A stretch of 64,000 nucleotides of DNA from Trichopria drosophilae (Eukaryota; Arthropoda; Insecta; Hymenoptera; Diapriidae): the NCBI GenBank assembly GCA_030407085.1, contig CM059587.1, forward strand, positions 103,287,001 through 103,351,000, read 5' to 3'. This document shows, in pieces, positions 1 to 10,175 of this stretch. Each line of letters opens with the position of its first letter. Position 1 is the first letter of the stretch. A program made the translations under genes and the position numbers. Below the pieces are notes generated by a model. The model was given only the letters and a program-made list of their open reading frames with translations, ran no database searches and had not been told where the DNA came from.

Positions 1-680
1 CATGATTAAGAAATGGGAGTAGATTTTCGCCGAATAAATCCGTGATTCTGCGCAACCTATAACTTTAAGCTCAAGACATGAACGAAATAAAATGTGTCTC
101 TGAATGTGGCCGACGAAATTTATTAGAAAAAGAAACGAAAAGAGTGCTGTAGCAATAAATATGAGAAGAACCAACCTCAAGGTTCTCAAATTTCCTAGAA
201 ATTAATTTTACTTTGTAATTCTGTATAACGCTGACTTCACTATACTTTATTTTAATGACATGTCCAATTTGGTTAAAAAGATGATTATACGTTTGCAATA
301 ACCAGAAGCTGCATTGTCGAGTCCATCGCGTTCCGATCGGTCAACTTTAATCGTTCAATATTCTCGCTCTATTCCCTCAAATTTTCATGACAATTTATAT
401 AATATATTTCACACGGTTATATGAATAATTATTTAATACTAAGTGTAATTATGTTAAATTGAATTTCGATAAAACGAAATGAAAAATTAACAACATGAAC
501 ATTTTGAAAAATAATGCAATGTCTCTCGTAAAAGACACGGATTTAAACAATCGACAAGAAAACCAGCAATATATTCTCGTTTTCGAACCTCTCCAACACG
601 ATTTCCAAATAATATATTAATTCCCTGCTTTCTGCTGGTACAATTATTCCGCCTAAAAAACACGACGGGAATTTAATAAT
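1..680. other. AT-rich spacer, nothing recognised
   Basis: AT-rich sequence with scattered stops in all frames. The longest open frame (about 75 codons, minus strand) has no recognisable motif and no splice context that I can support. No repeat or RNA gene was seen. Confidence 0.6.
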
Positions 681-1180
681 TTGCGCCCTGATAAAAACAT
701 TTGTCTCTGCATCGCGCGCATAGTATCTCGCACATCAGTTTTGGCGAATTTCGTTTTCAACGCGGAAAGATTTCAATTCAGTTTTCCCCACAATGCGGAG
801 TGTATTACGCGCCGCATACATTCGCAAATTCCTTTTGTTCTTGGGAACATCGGGGTTGCCCAATTACATGGACAACGATCGTTAGTTGTTCCGAAGTGTA
901 CGACCGCAATATTTCACCCCAAAAACCGTTCGACCTCCATTTGCCGTCCTCGTGCTGAACCGAATGGCAAATAAGGTATCAATGATTCGCAATTCGAGGA
1001 AGTCGTAAAAAACTCCTTGATTAACAGCTCGTCCTTTTTTTCGAAAGCTGAGTTTCAAATTAATGCAGTTTGATTGGGAGCAGTAATCAAGTAATCCCGG
1101 CGGGCTTAATGAAAATGTTTCCGCAAGTCAGTTGTCGTGTTCCTTGATGGTCTGCTGAATGCTGCAACTATCTATGAGCA
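681..1180. other. GC-richer island, possible conserved non-coding DNA
   Basis: The base composition rises clearly above the surrounding DNA, with several CpG-containing words (GCGCGC, CGCGCC, CCCGGCGGGC). An open frame of 97 codons runs on the plus strand (681-974), and a second frame overlaps it. Neither shows a recognisable domain, and overlapping open frames are expected when AT content drops. It could be a regulatory island, an untranslated exon or an old insertion; the sequence does not decide between them. Confidence 0.35.
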
Positions 1181-1683
1181 ATCGTGAAAAGTGTTCGTCA
1201 ACAAAATCCTCGGTTCAGAGGTCACCAAAGAGAATTTATCCTTTTTTTATGGATTTAAACGATTGGGACTGAACGCGTCAGTTTTCCAAAAAAATGATTT
1301 TCAGGATTCAGCTCTGAATTTTCTTCATTCAAAATGCTGTCATATAGGTTTTATTTCGGTTATACCAGTAGTCGTGTTTATAAAACTGACACGTTAAAGG
1401 CTCATGTTCTAAAACCAACGTGTCTGGAAACCAAAACTCCGAGTTTATTGAAAAACTGAAGAGAGATCTCAACAGTTTTATATTTTTCTGTACAATGAAA
1501 TTTCTTTCGAAATTCGGTACTTTTCCTTTTTATTCCATACTTACGTACTAAGTTGGAGATATGCGCATGAAAATGAATATTAAAGACTAAACTTCATAAC
1601 GTGAAATTAATCACGTTAATGAAATTTAATTTTTAGATTCTCAAATGTAATTCTTTTCAAGCACTAAACATGAACATGATAAT

Positions 1684-1907
1684 AGTACATTATGTGCCAT
1701 GGGCACAATTATCGATCTTCGACGATTGTGAAGTTTGTCTCCCGAGCGAAGTGAGGGTAACAATCAAAATCGTCGGAAATCGATATTTCGCCCGTGACCA
1801 ATAATGTATTTTTTTATCCGATTGTCGTAGGATTCGATAATTCGCGGGCCAAGGTTTCGCCCTAGGCCAAGAAATCGAGGTTTACGGCCGGGTGGTCAAA
1901 AATGTAT
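1684..1907. repeat. Hairpin (fold-back) repeat, MITE-like
   Basis: Positions 1684-1730 and 1761-1809 form an imperfect inverted repeat with arms of about 47 bp. Both arms contain GTACATTAT/ATACATTAT, a GCCATGGGC or CACGGGCG block, ATCGAT and CGACGATT. A 30-bp loop holding CCCGAGCGAAGTGAGGG separates them. A third related segment (1889-1907, GGTGGTCAAAAATGTAT) resembles the outer end again. No target-site duplication could be assigned. The GC-richer, self-complementary body in AT-rich DNA fits a small non-autonomous element. Confidence 0.55.
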
Positions 1908-2289
1908 ATTACAATGCAGTTTAGTACACGTATTATGACTTAATTTTTTTATCAAATACATATTGTATTATTAATATATCTATATTTCTACTAAACAATT
2001 TATTAAGTTCATGGACAAAACTTTTGTTGAAAATTTTACTATTCCAGATGGTAATTTTGGGACAGACTTATATAATGGAGAAAATTGCCATTTTTTTCGG
2101 GTAAAAATTCCTATTATCTACATATTGATAATATAGTCTGTGATAATTTTCACTTTTGTTTTTATAATTCTTTTTTTTGGGTAATTTTATTCTCGTTTAC
2201 TTTTTTTTTCTTTTAGATAGTTGTGCTTTATCCACTCAACTAAAGTCCTAGCTAATAGCAACACAGGTTTACCACTTGCTTCAGCCTTC

Positions 2290-2404
2290 TATATCACCTA
2301 TATATATACATATAATTCGTCAAAGATATCTTGAAAGTGTCAAAAAGATCTCTGACGGATATCTTATAGATATCTATAAGACATCTTTTAGATATATCGA
2401 AATA
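2290..2404. repeat. Palindromic AT-rich motif cluster
   Basis: A cluster of GATATC/AAGATATCTT words. Positions 2362-2381 form a perfect 20-bp palindrome built on GATATC. It directly precedes the composite repeat at 2405, and may be its edge. Confidence 0.4.
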
Positions 2405-3090
2405 GTTATTTTCGTACCAAAGGCGTAAAAGAACTTATGCGCCCGTAGGTGATCACTGCGTCCGATGGGCTGGCGAAGGCTACCCCTGGGCGATAGGGGG
2501 TCGAAACGTCGAAATTTAATGAAAACTATAGGGTAATTTTTTTGCCGAGGTGACCAAATTCAATACTTTTTCAGACAATAGTCATAAGCATTTTAAACCA
2601 GTTTTTATGACATTATCGATGACTTTAGGAAGAAAATGCATACAACCTTTTTTGTAGAGAATTTCATGCTCTTCTCTTCTTTTCTTTTCATGATCTTTTT
2701 TGTTTAAAACTTTTTTTAATAAAATTTGTATTTTTAAAATAAATGCAAAAAACTACGAAGAAACTTAATTGGGGCTAATGTTTTTTATTAATGGACGGAT
2801 GGATCTGCGCCAAAATCTAATTAGATCTAAGTTATGCCAAGACACGTATTTTAAAAATAAATTTATGTCATTACGCTTATCCGTACGCGAGTTATCGCTA
2901 GACAAAAAAACGGGACGTACGGACATACAGACGAACGTACGTACAAGATCACGGACACAAATTTTTTTATTGTTGATTTGGGGTCCCTAGGATCTGAAAC
3001 GTCGACATTTGATGAAAAAATATAGGGTAATTTTCATGCCCGAAGTGACCAAATTCAGTACTTCGTCCAGACCTAAGGTCTGGGTCGAAG
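2405..3090. repeat. Composite interspersed repeat with internal direct duplication
   Basis: About 85 bp is present twice in the same direction, at 2486-2575 and 2980-3072. Both copies contain AACGTCGA, ATATAGGGTAATTTT, GTGACCAAATTCA and end near CCAGAC. Before the second copy lies a run of ACGGACATACAGACGAACGTACG-type words (2915-2945), a pattern common in insect interspersed repeats. The end is capped by a near-perfect palindrome at 3061-3090 centred on CCAGACCTAAGGTCTGG. No coding frame survives. It could be the 3' part of a retroelement or a MITE; the class is not settled. Confidence 0.5.
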
Positions 3091-6000
3091 TAATTAATTA
3101 AAATACTATATATATATGTTGCATGTCTAATCATTTTCTATTGCATAACGTTTTCATATCAAGAGCATTATTACTTCAAAGTTGAGAAGGAGTAAGATAG
3201 ATTCATCTACAATTAATCTTCTGTAATTTACAAAATAATTACGAAATAAAAGATTTATAGGAACATGATTCGACACTACCTCGAATATATATTTAGAAAG
3301 ACCCGTTGAGAATGTAATTATCGGATTTCCAAAAGCGAATCCGTGGCATACTAAATAAATTCTATGTTTTGTTCATAAATTTTTTGTCATTTATTCCATC
3401 GACATTTCACGCGCTGAACTTGTCTAAATGTGGCGATGTACAAAAAAACTTGTTTAACTTTACAGCGTTCGTTAATGATGAAGATAGGAGAAACAAGTAA
3501 TAATTAAATAGAACAAAAAGATGTGTGTATTTTTACATTTAAAGCAATAAACTGTTTAATTCGTAACTTGCGTTAGGAATCGTTCAAAATGGTTTTTTTA
3601 TTCAATTTTTTTTGTACAGGTTGTATCAAGGATAATTCGTAGTGGTAAATAATTTTTAAGCGTGATTTTAACAAATGCTTTATTTAGTCGCATACACTTT
3701 GAATAAAGCAAATTAAAAAAAGTCCTGATCGAGAATATAAGCCCGAACCTCCATACATTTTTTACTAACATGTTTGTAAATTGAAAAATTGGTTATTACG
3801 AAATGGTTTTAAAATATATTTTTGTTAGAACTTGACTTCAATTTCAAAGAGAACAATTCAACGTTACTAAATTAATATCAAAACACTCCAGAATGGTTCG
3901 AGTAATTGGGTCAGTCTAATAAAAAGTAGTAACGATATTTTGTCCCCGTTAAAAAAAAGTCAGACTCGTCAAAATAAAGTCACTCACAAAGATTCAATCA
4001 CTTGCAAAAATATGCTTTGTACTTTGGACTAATTTGCATTCCATGGAGTAAATCATTAATATTATCCTGGATTTGGCGTAATTACTTAGTCTAAAGGACT
4101 CGGAATTACTTGTTGCAGGTTGAAAATCACTTCCTTAATTTAAAAATTGCCTAGGGGTTTAACCGTTCCATTTTTACTTCATTGGAATTCAATTTCACTC
4201 CAACTGCTTTAGTAGGAACGATTATCATATTCAGGGACGATTAAAATAAACAAGATCCCAACAGAAAACATCGATATATTATTATTCCGAACAACAAGTA
4301 AATCACAGGAATAAACATTATTAAAAAATAGCGTTTAACCACGTATAACATATATATTTAATAACAGTCCATTTAACAATAATCTGTCATCAATTTTAAA
4401 TATATTTTAATTACTAAAATCTAAGAAAAGAACTGTTTCACTTAGTAAAAAGGTAACGAACGCATTAAGCTTTGACTAATTTTATTACCTTTCATACAAA
4501 AGTAAAATAAATTCACAAAATGCTCATTTTCCTCTTATTACATACAATATACCCCATACATTTTCTTCTCCCTCTCTAACACCCCGATTAAATATTTGCA
4601 CCATAACCTACGTTAGCTTATTATATATGACAATATTGACGACATTGACGATGCACGTTTGAACGTCAGCTGGTCAACTCGTAAACCGTATAGTATATGT
4701 AGGTACAAATAAAAGGGTTGCGAATATCTAAATTTAAAATATTCCAGATAAAATGCATTAAAGAAAAGAATGACAAAGATGGTATGCAAGTTACAAAACA
4801 TTCTCTAGAATTATTCTAATATATGTGTTAAAAGATTATTAAACAATAATTGAAATAAACGTTCTATTTTCACGTAATCTCATCTCATTCTTTATTATAC
4901 TAACAAGTTTGGTATAATAGCAACATTTTTTGTGAATTGTGCATTAAAATTGTGGACAAATTGTGCCTGCGGCGGTTCATAATATGCGGTTAATAATATG
5001 ATTTGATGTTTGAAATAGTCACTTTAGCACAAATATGTAAATGTACATTTGTACAGAAGTAAACAAATAAATAAATATACATATTATATTTCGACCGTAT
5101 TTATCGGCTCTTTTCATAATATTAATAAAAATCCAATATTTGCTTACGGTAAATAAATATTGAACATGGTGAAATTTGTTGTTAAACAGATTTTTTTATA
5201 ATCATGAACATATAAGCCAATTATTATACAGAGGCAATTATTGTACAGAGAAGAAAAGTATATTGTTGAAAAGGAAGTATAGAATAATATGTATTAATTA
5301 ATTAGTTATACTATTTCCGGTAAATTCGATTTTCGAAAACCATTTTTTTCTTTATCTTTCCTTCTGGTTTAATTATTTTCTATTGTTGAAATATTAACTT
5401 TCTTGTAATCGTAATTAGGGGTTTGTTTTTTTAAATTAATATCCCTTTAGTGTTTTTTAATCTGGTTGTTAGTTTTCTTCCGGTTTTTCTAACATACACT
5501 AAATGAAGATATGCATAAAGCATTTTACATACCAATTGACTTAATATATATTATAACGCTATTTAATCGTTTATCAACACCAGTATTTAAAATATCGACC
5601 AAGACGTTCTTTCTTTTATCTACCGACATTATTTTCACAGGTTTTCAGGTATACTATATAACTTAACACTTTGTTGAATTGTCTAATAATTCAGCTTATT
5701 GTTTTTCTTATGCAATTACATTAACCTTATTTCAATATCTATTAATAAATGTTATGGGATAGTCATTATTTAGTAAAATTTTTTTAATACACTGTAAACA
5801 TTTTTAAAACTTTACAGCCTTGTATCGAAAAAGACTGAAAGTAGTAAAAATTCGATTTCGCGGACTGCATTTAGTCCGTGTGGATTATGTTTTTGACAGC
5901 GCAGATTCATGTGATCTGTAAAATTTCATTTTGCAGACTAAAAATAGGCCGTAAAATCCGATTTTACGGCTATAGTACCGAAAAATACTATTGTTGTCCA

Positions 6001-6324
6001 TTTGTTGTTCTATCGTAACAAATACGAAAAAATAAAGGTTTTACAGAAACTTGTCGAAAACAAGATGTTGAAGCTTTCCACAGCTTTTAAGATGTCATTC
6101 AATGGATTGCTTCTTATATTGTTAATGGATTATTTGTCTAGTGAATTTTGGGGAGCCCATATCCCTCCTGACATATAGTTCCTGTTTCTAAATAAAAAAG
6201 AAATTATAAAATCGAGGAAAAATTGATGGAGCTATGAGTTACTATTTAAAAATATCTCAAGAAAACATTTTTAAGTATATCCTGATATTTTGTGGGTGTA
6301 TGGAAAAAAACATCCGTACCAATG
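3091..6324. other. AT-rich spacer
   Basis: About 3.2 kb of AT-rich DNA without a supported gene. The only structure noted is a perfect 11-bp inverted repeat with a one-base spacer at 5948-5970 (GCCGTAAAATC and its complement). Confidence 0.6.
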
Positions 6325-6398
6325 TTCTCAGTTTTTATGCCCTACAAGGTCTACTATATTCCGTTAAAAGTACATTTACAATTTTTGTGTCACCGTGT
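6325..6398 (+). repeat. Dispersed repeat, copy 1
   Basis: This block matches 23350-23430 in the same direction. Shared words are TTCTCAGTTTTT, ACAAGGTCTACTAT, CCGTTAAAAGTA and a final CACCGTGT. An open frame of 117 codons (6234-6587, plus) crosses it but has no known motif; I treat it as chance. The element type is unknown. Confidence 0.55.
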
Positions 6399-7590
6399 AA
6401 TTCGATAGATAACTTGACCCTGAACATTTATAAAAATGTGAAAATTAGGACTCAGATCAATTTTGGGTTGTTGAATTCGAATCCGATAATAAACATTTTC
6501 GTTTGGCTCTGGTTTCCAAGAATTATGGCGTCAAAGTTGCAAAAAGCGTCGTTTTTTGCAATATTTGAGGAGGTATATCTATCTTGACTGAGACGAGATG
6601 AAGGGTTCAACAATGACTTTAAATAACGCTTAAACAATGCACTTTGCGATTAGAAATAGAAAAAAAAAATCGCTTGCAGTGCTCATTTTTTTAAAGCGTC
6701 TAGAACTTGGCTGACCCTGACAGGTCTGTAACTACTGCGCGCTATGTTCTCTGGAGCGCAACATTGGGCGAGCGGGATAACCGATTTAAATCAAGTATTA
6801 CAAACACAAAGATGTATTCCTATTTAATATAACATCTCTATAATATGTTTTAGAGCTTGCAGATTACCATTCCTTATCAAAATGTAGATTCGGCTGTCGA
6901 CAGATGTCTTAACTCGTTATCGCTTGAAACCTACAAACATTTTACTCCTACGCTAACTAAAATATTTTTCGTAAAGTACATGTGGTATTTTCATGTGTAT
7001 TTGGGGTCACTCCAGAAGGTTAAATGCTCTGATGTTGTTTTTATATGTGGGAAAACTCAAAATGACAAAGACTAGCTACTTTCATCTCCGCAGTTTTTTA
7101 TGACCGAATTTTGTCAACCAGTGATTATTCAATAAATTACCTCCTGGCAATATACGAGGATCTGTGGAAATCGATGGAATATAAGAAGACCCATGGCAGT
7201 ATTCTGTTGACAAACTGACAAAAAACAAATAAAATGTGAAATATAACAAAAATTTCTTAGTGAGAATTTCGGATAAAACTAACGTGACTGTAATCATGAA
7301 ATAAAACGAATAGATTAAAAAAAAATGGAAACTTTTAAAGATTGCACAACTTATGTTGAAATAATTAGGAACCCCAAAAAATTCTAGAAAAAGAGACGAA
7401 TTTTAAAGACTAAATGGAATAAACAAGTGTTTTTATTTAAATTTTAATAAGATAATTAAGTCCGAATAATAAACATCTTCAAGATAAAGGGTATGGGCCT
7501 CCAAATATTCTCAAGATCAATACTCCATTAACAACAATATAAGAAGCCATTCAAAAATCCCTTTGAACATTTTAAATCTGTAGATTTTAA
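6399..7590. other. AT-rich spacer
   Basis: No supported gene. A short GC-richer patch at 6715-6790 contains GCGCT...AGCGC self-complementarity. The rest is AT-rich with stops in all frames. Confidence 0.5.
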
Positions 7591-7597
7591 TAACGTC

Positions 7598-7860
7598 TGC
7601 TTCAAATTCCACGATCGTTTCTACAAACAAATATTTGGTCTCAAATGGGGTCACCGATTTCGCCACTTTTTCAGATTTAGCCTTATACGATTTAGAAGAA
7701 TTGTTTTCAACAACTTTCTTTTAAACCTTCATTTTTTCGTGGCTATATTTTGATGACATTGTGTGTTGACAATTATATTGTCAAAACAAGTGTCATGTTT
7801 AATTCATACCATGATAGATTACGGTTCAGAATGAAACAACAAATGAACAACATTAATTTT
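7598..7860 (+). pseudogene. Penelope-like element reverse transcriptase fragment (decayed)
   Basis: Three short plus-strand frames together resemble the palm region of a Penelope-like element (PLE) reverse transcriptase. First comes FKFHDRFYKQIFGL (7601-7642), matching the family pattern F-x-F-x-x-x-x-Y-K-Q-x-x-G. After a one-base frame change there is QMGSPISPLFSDL (7642-7680), the MGSP-L-S-P block that PLE enzymes place before the catalytic aspartates. After another frame change there is YFDDIVC (7746-7766), in the position of the catalytic Y-x-D-D box. The spacing from MGSP to YFDD (about 35 residues) is normal. Each frame soon meets a stop, so the copy is dead. The family assignment rests on the motif order and the MGSP block; a distant retroelement of another class is the alternative. 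Confidence 0.75.
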
Positions 7861-8760
7861 ATTCGACCTCAGTATAATGCACATTTTTTTTTTAATTGAA
7901 AAATCAAAAGATATCCATGGTTTTTAATAAGACTTAAAAAGTATTAAAAAAATGTTATTAAATAATGACTGTCCCAATACCTAAAAATTAACATTTCTAG
8001 GATATATTCGCTTGAATCTTTGTGAGATTTTAAGATATCGATGTAAATAGCACACAGTTGAAAAGATAAGTCCTTCTTGTTTCCAAATAAAAAAGTGCGT
8101 AAATCCTCGATCAAACCTGCGTAATTTAATTAAAAACGTTTTATTAGCAGTGTACATCACAATTGTTTTATTAATAAAAAAGGCACAGCTATCAAAAATA
8201 AATTGGATAAAAATAATGTCAATTCACAGATTCTTCTTAGACCGCCAAATGCGAACACCAGTCCGTAAAATCATACTTTATGGATTGAAAAGAATCTTAT
8301 ACTTTACGGACAGGCGTATCGAAAAGAAAATTTCACAATGATAACTAATCTTGTGTGTCTGTACCTTACGTATTAGAATTCTAAACACAAGGTAAGAGAT
8401 ACTGCGATTTACAAATGCGCTACTAGTCACAGGTACTTATTTCTACTTGGTCGTCGGTAACTACTGGGATAGTACATGTAACTATTATAACAGTACACCT
8501 CAGGAATTAAATTCTTCACGCAAATAATTTTTTTTATATGGTGGTCCACTTTACTTTTACGATTTAAGATTACCATTTATTACATGCACCAACTATTCAC
8601 ATTATTGTCTATTACAATAATATAGTAAAATTCAACTACTTCTAATGAAGTCGTCAAAACTATCCATTTTATCAGAAAACTCATTTTTAAATTTAATGCG
8701 GTATTTTTTTGGTATATATTAAATATCCATTTCTTCTAAAAAAAATTGCATAGTGCATTG
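7861..8760. other. AT-rich spacer
   Basis: Degenerate sequence that may continue the Penelope-like relic for a short distance (7830-7880 still reads NNINFIRPQYN in one frame). After that I see nothing. Confidence 0.4.
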
Positions 8761-9131
8761 CATTTTGAAGAATTCACAATCGATTTGAAAGTGCGGTTTA
8801 TTAATTCTAGCGTTTACTCCTGAATTCACTTTTATGCGCTGATCGTGGATTGAATTTCCGATTGCGAACCGAAACGTTTACCGGTTTCACCCTTTGATCA
8901 GCTTCGAGTGGAATTTCGTCATTGTGCAATCCCTGCCGCTTAATTTATGGTCAGGCATATCGCGAAATCGAACGCAATCGGATTTGCTACCTAACTGCTC
9001 AGAATAGTTGAGTTGTCAGTACTTAGGTGTCGTATTAAAAAGTGGAACATAAATGATGCAAGATACCGGGTAAATAGCACCGGGAGTGGAAATAATCTCC
9101 GGCACGTGGAAAGATGCTGGGATGGTCATTA
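8761..9131. other. GC-richer island
   Basis: Composition is raised relative to the flanks, with words such as TTTCCGATTGCGAACCG and CGCGAAATCGAACGC. No long frame is present. It may be conserved non-coding DNA. Confidence 0.3.
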
Positions 9132-9158
9132 TGAAAATATATAGCACTCTAAAGAGCT
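9132..9158 (+). repeat. 27-bp direct repeat, copy 1
   Basis: It is identical to 9741-9767 (core ATATATAGCACTCTAAAG). Similarity continues weakly downstream: ACCTGCACTCGCATGTAATG here against ACCTGCCGTCATCGTATGTT there. The two are therefore parts of a longer diverged duplication. Confidence 0.7.
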
Positions 9159-9740
9159 GTTGGTTACCAAAGTACCTGCACTCGCATGTAATGACGCAGT
9201 TACAACGCCAGAAAAATAATAAAACGACGAGTTTTCCAGATTATGTGTCTTTATTACATAATTCTTTATTATTACTCCACTCGGTAATTTCCTAATTCAA
9301 ATGAGACGTTTCCATTGTTAACGGGAGCCGAACTTACTACCTGGTATTAATATCAATTAAATTATATGTACTGTGATTTAATCACACGGTTGTTACATAT
9401 GTAATCGGCTTTATTGTACTACGTGCCCTAGATTTCATGACTTCATTTAATGTTATTTGACTTTTAATTAACCAACTCTACCGAAAAATAATGAGACTTG
9501 AGTAATTCTGTTCCATGCACTCGTGCAATGAAGTGTGTTAATGAGATATTGTAATTGAAACAAATATTATTACTATATTTAAAATTAAAGTACTTGAGTA
9601 ACTAATTAGAAATTACTTTATCCTGTAATATTAATTTCACAACTTGATTATATCTTTAATTTTGGTATGAAAATCAATTACGTATTGATATTGATGAGGC
9701 TGAAATTAGCCCCCAAAAGAAACCCCCAAGTGTGCTAATG

Positions 9741-9767
9741 TGAAAATATATAGCACTCTAAAGAGCT
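9741..9767 (+). repeat. 27-bp direct repeat, copy 2
   Basis: Second exact copy, 609 bp downstream of the first, in AT-rich DNA without a gene. Confidence 0.7.
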
Positions 9768-10099
9768 CTTGCCGACCTGCCGTCATCGTATGTTACTACT
9801 GACAGGACATGGGTTTATGAAAAATATTTGCAATTTCTCTAAAAATATAGTTCGTGCATCGTAGATATATTTATTTTCTCGATATAATTATCTATATAGT
9901 TTGATAATTTCAAACGGAAAATACAAATATTAGAAACCCCTTGTATTGAACATTTTCTTAACCAATAAAAAGGTTCCAGGCACCCGTATTTTGTATCTCA
10001 TCTTCCCTTTTCGTCTAACGCAAACAAGTAAATAGGAAATATGTAGTATAAATACAATATAGGACTAATTAAAACTTAACGAAGCGGAGGGATGTGGGG

Positions 10100-10175
10100 A
10101 GATATATACAGCTCAGTTGGTTAGACCGGAAATCGAAAGGTCCCATGATCGTATCCTGGTATCTGCCGAATGTTC
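10100..10175 (+). repeat. tRNA-like sequence, probable SINE head or tRNA pseudogene
   Basis: Positions 10109-10124 read CAGCTCAGTTGGTTAG, a full polymerase III A box / D-arm match. About 30 bases later GATCGTATCC (10147-10156) is a plausible decayed B box (consensus GGTTCGAATCC). The spacing is normal for a tRNA, but I cannot pair an acceptor stem, and the B box has changed at key positions. A functional tRNA is therefore unlikely; a tRNA-derived SINE head or old pseudogene is more likely. Confidence 0.5.

Noticed and set aside
6234..6587. 117-codon plus-strand frame
   Set aside because: It crosses a dispersed repeat, has no recognised motif and shows AT-rich chance composition.
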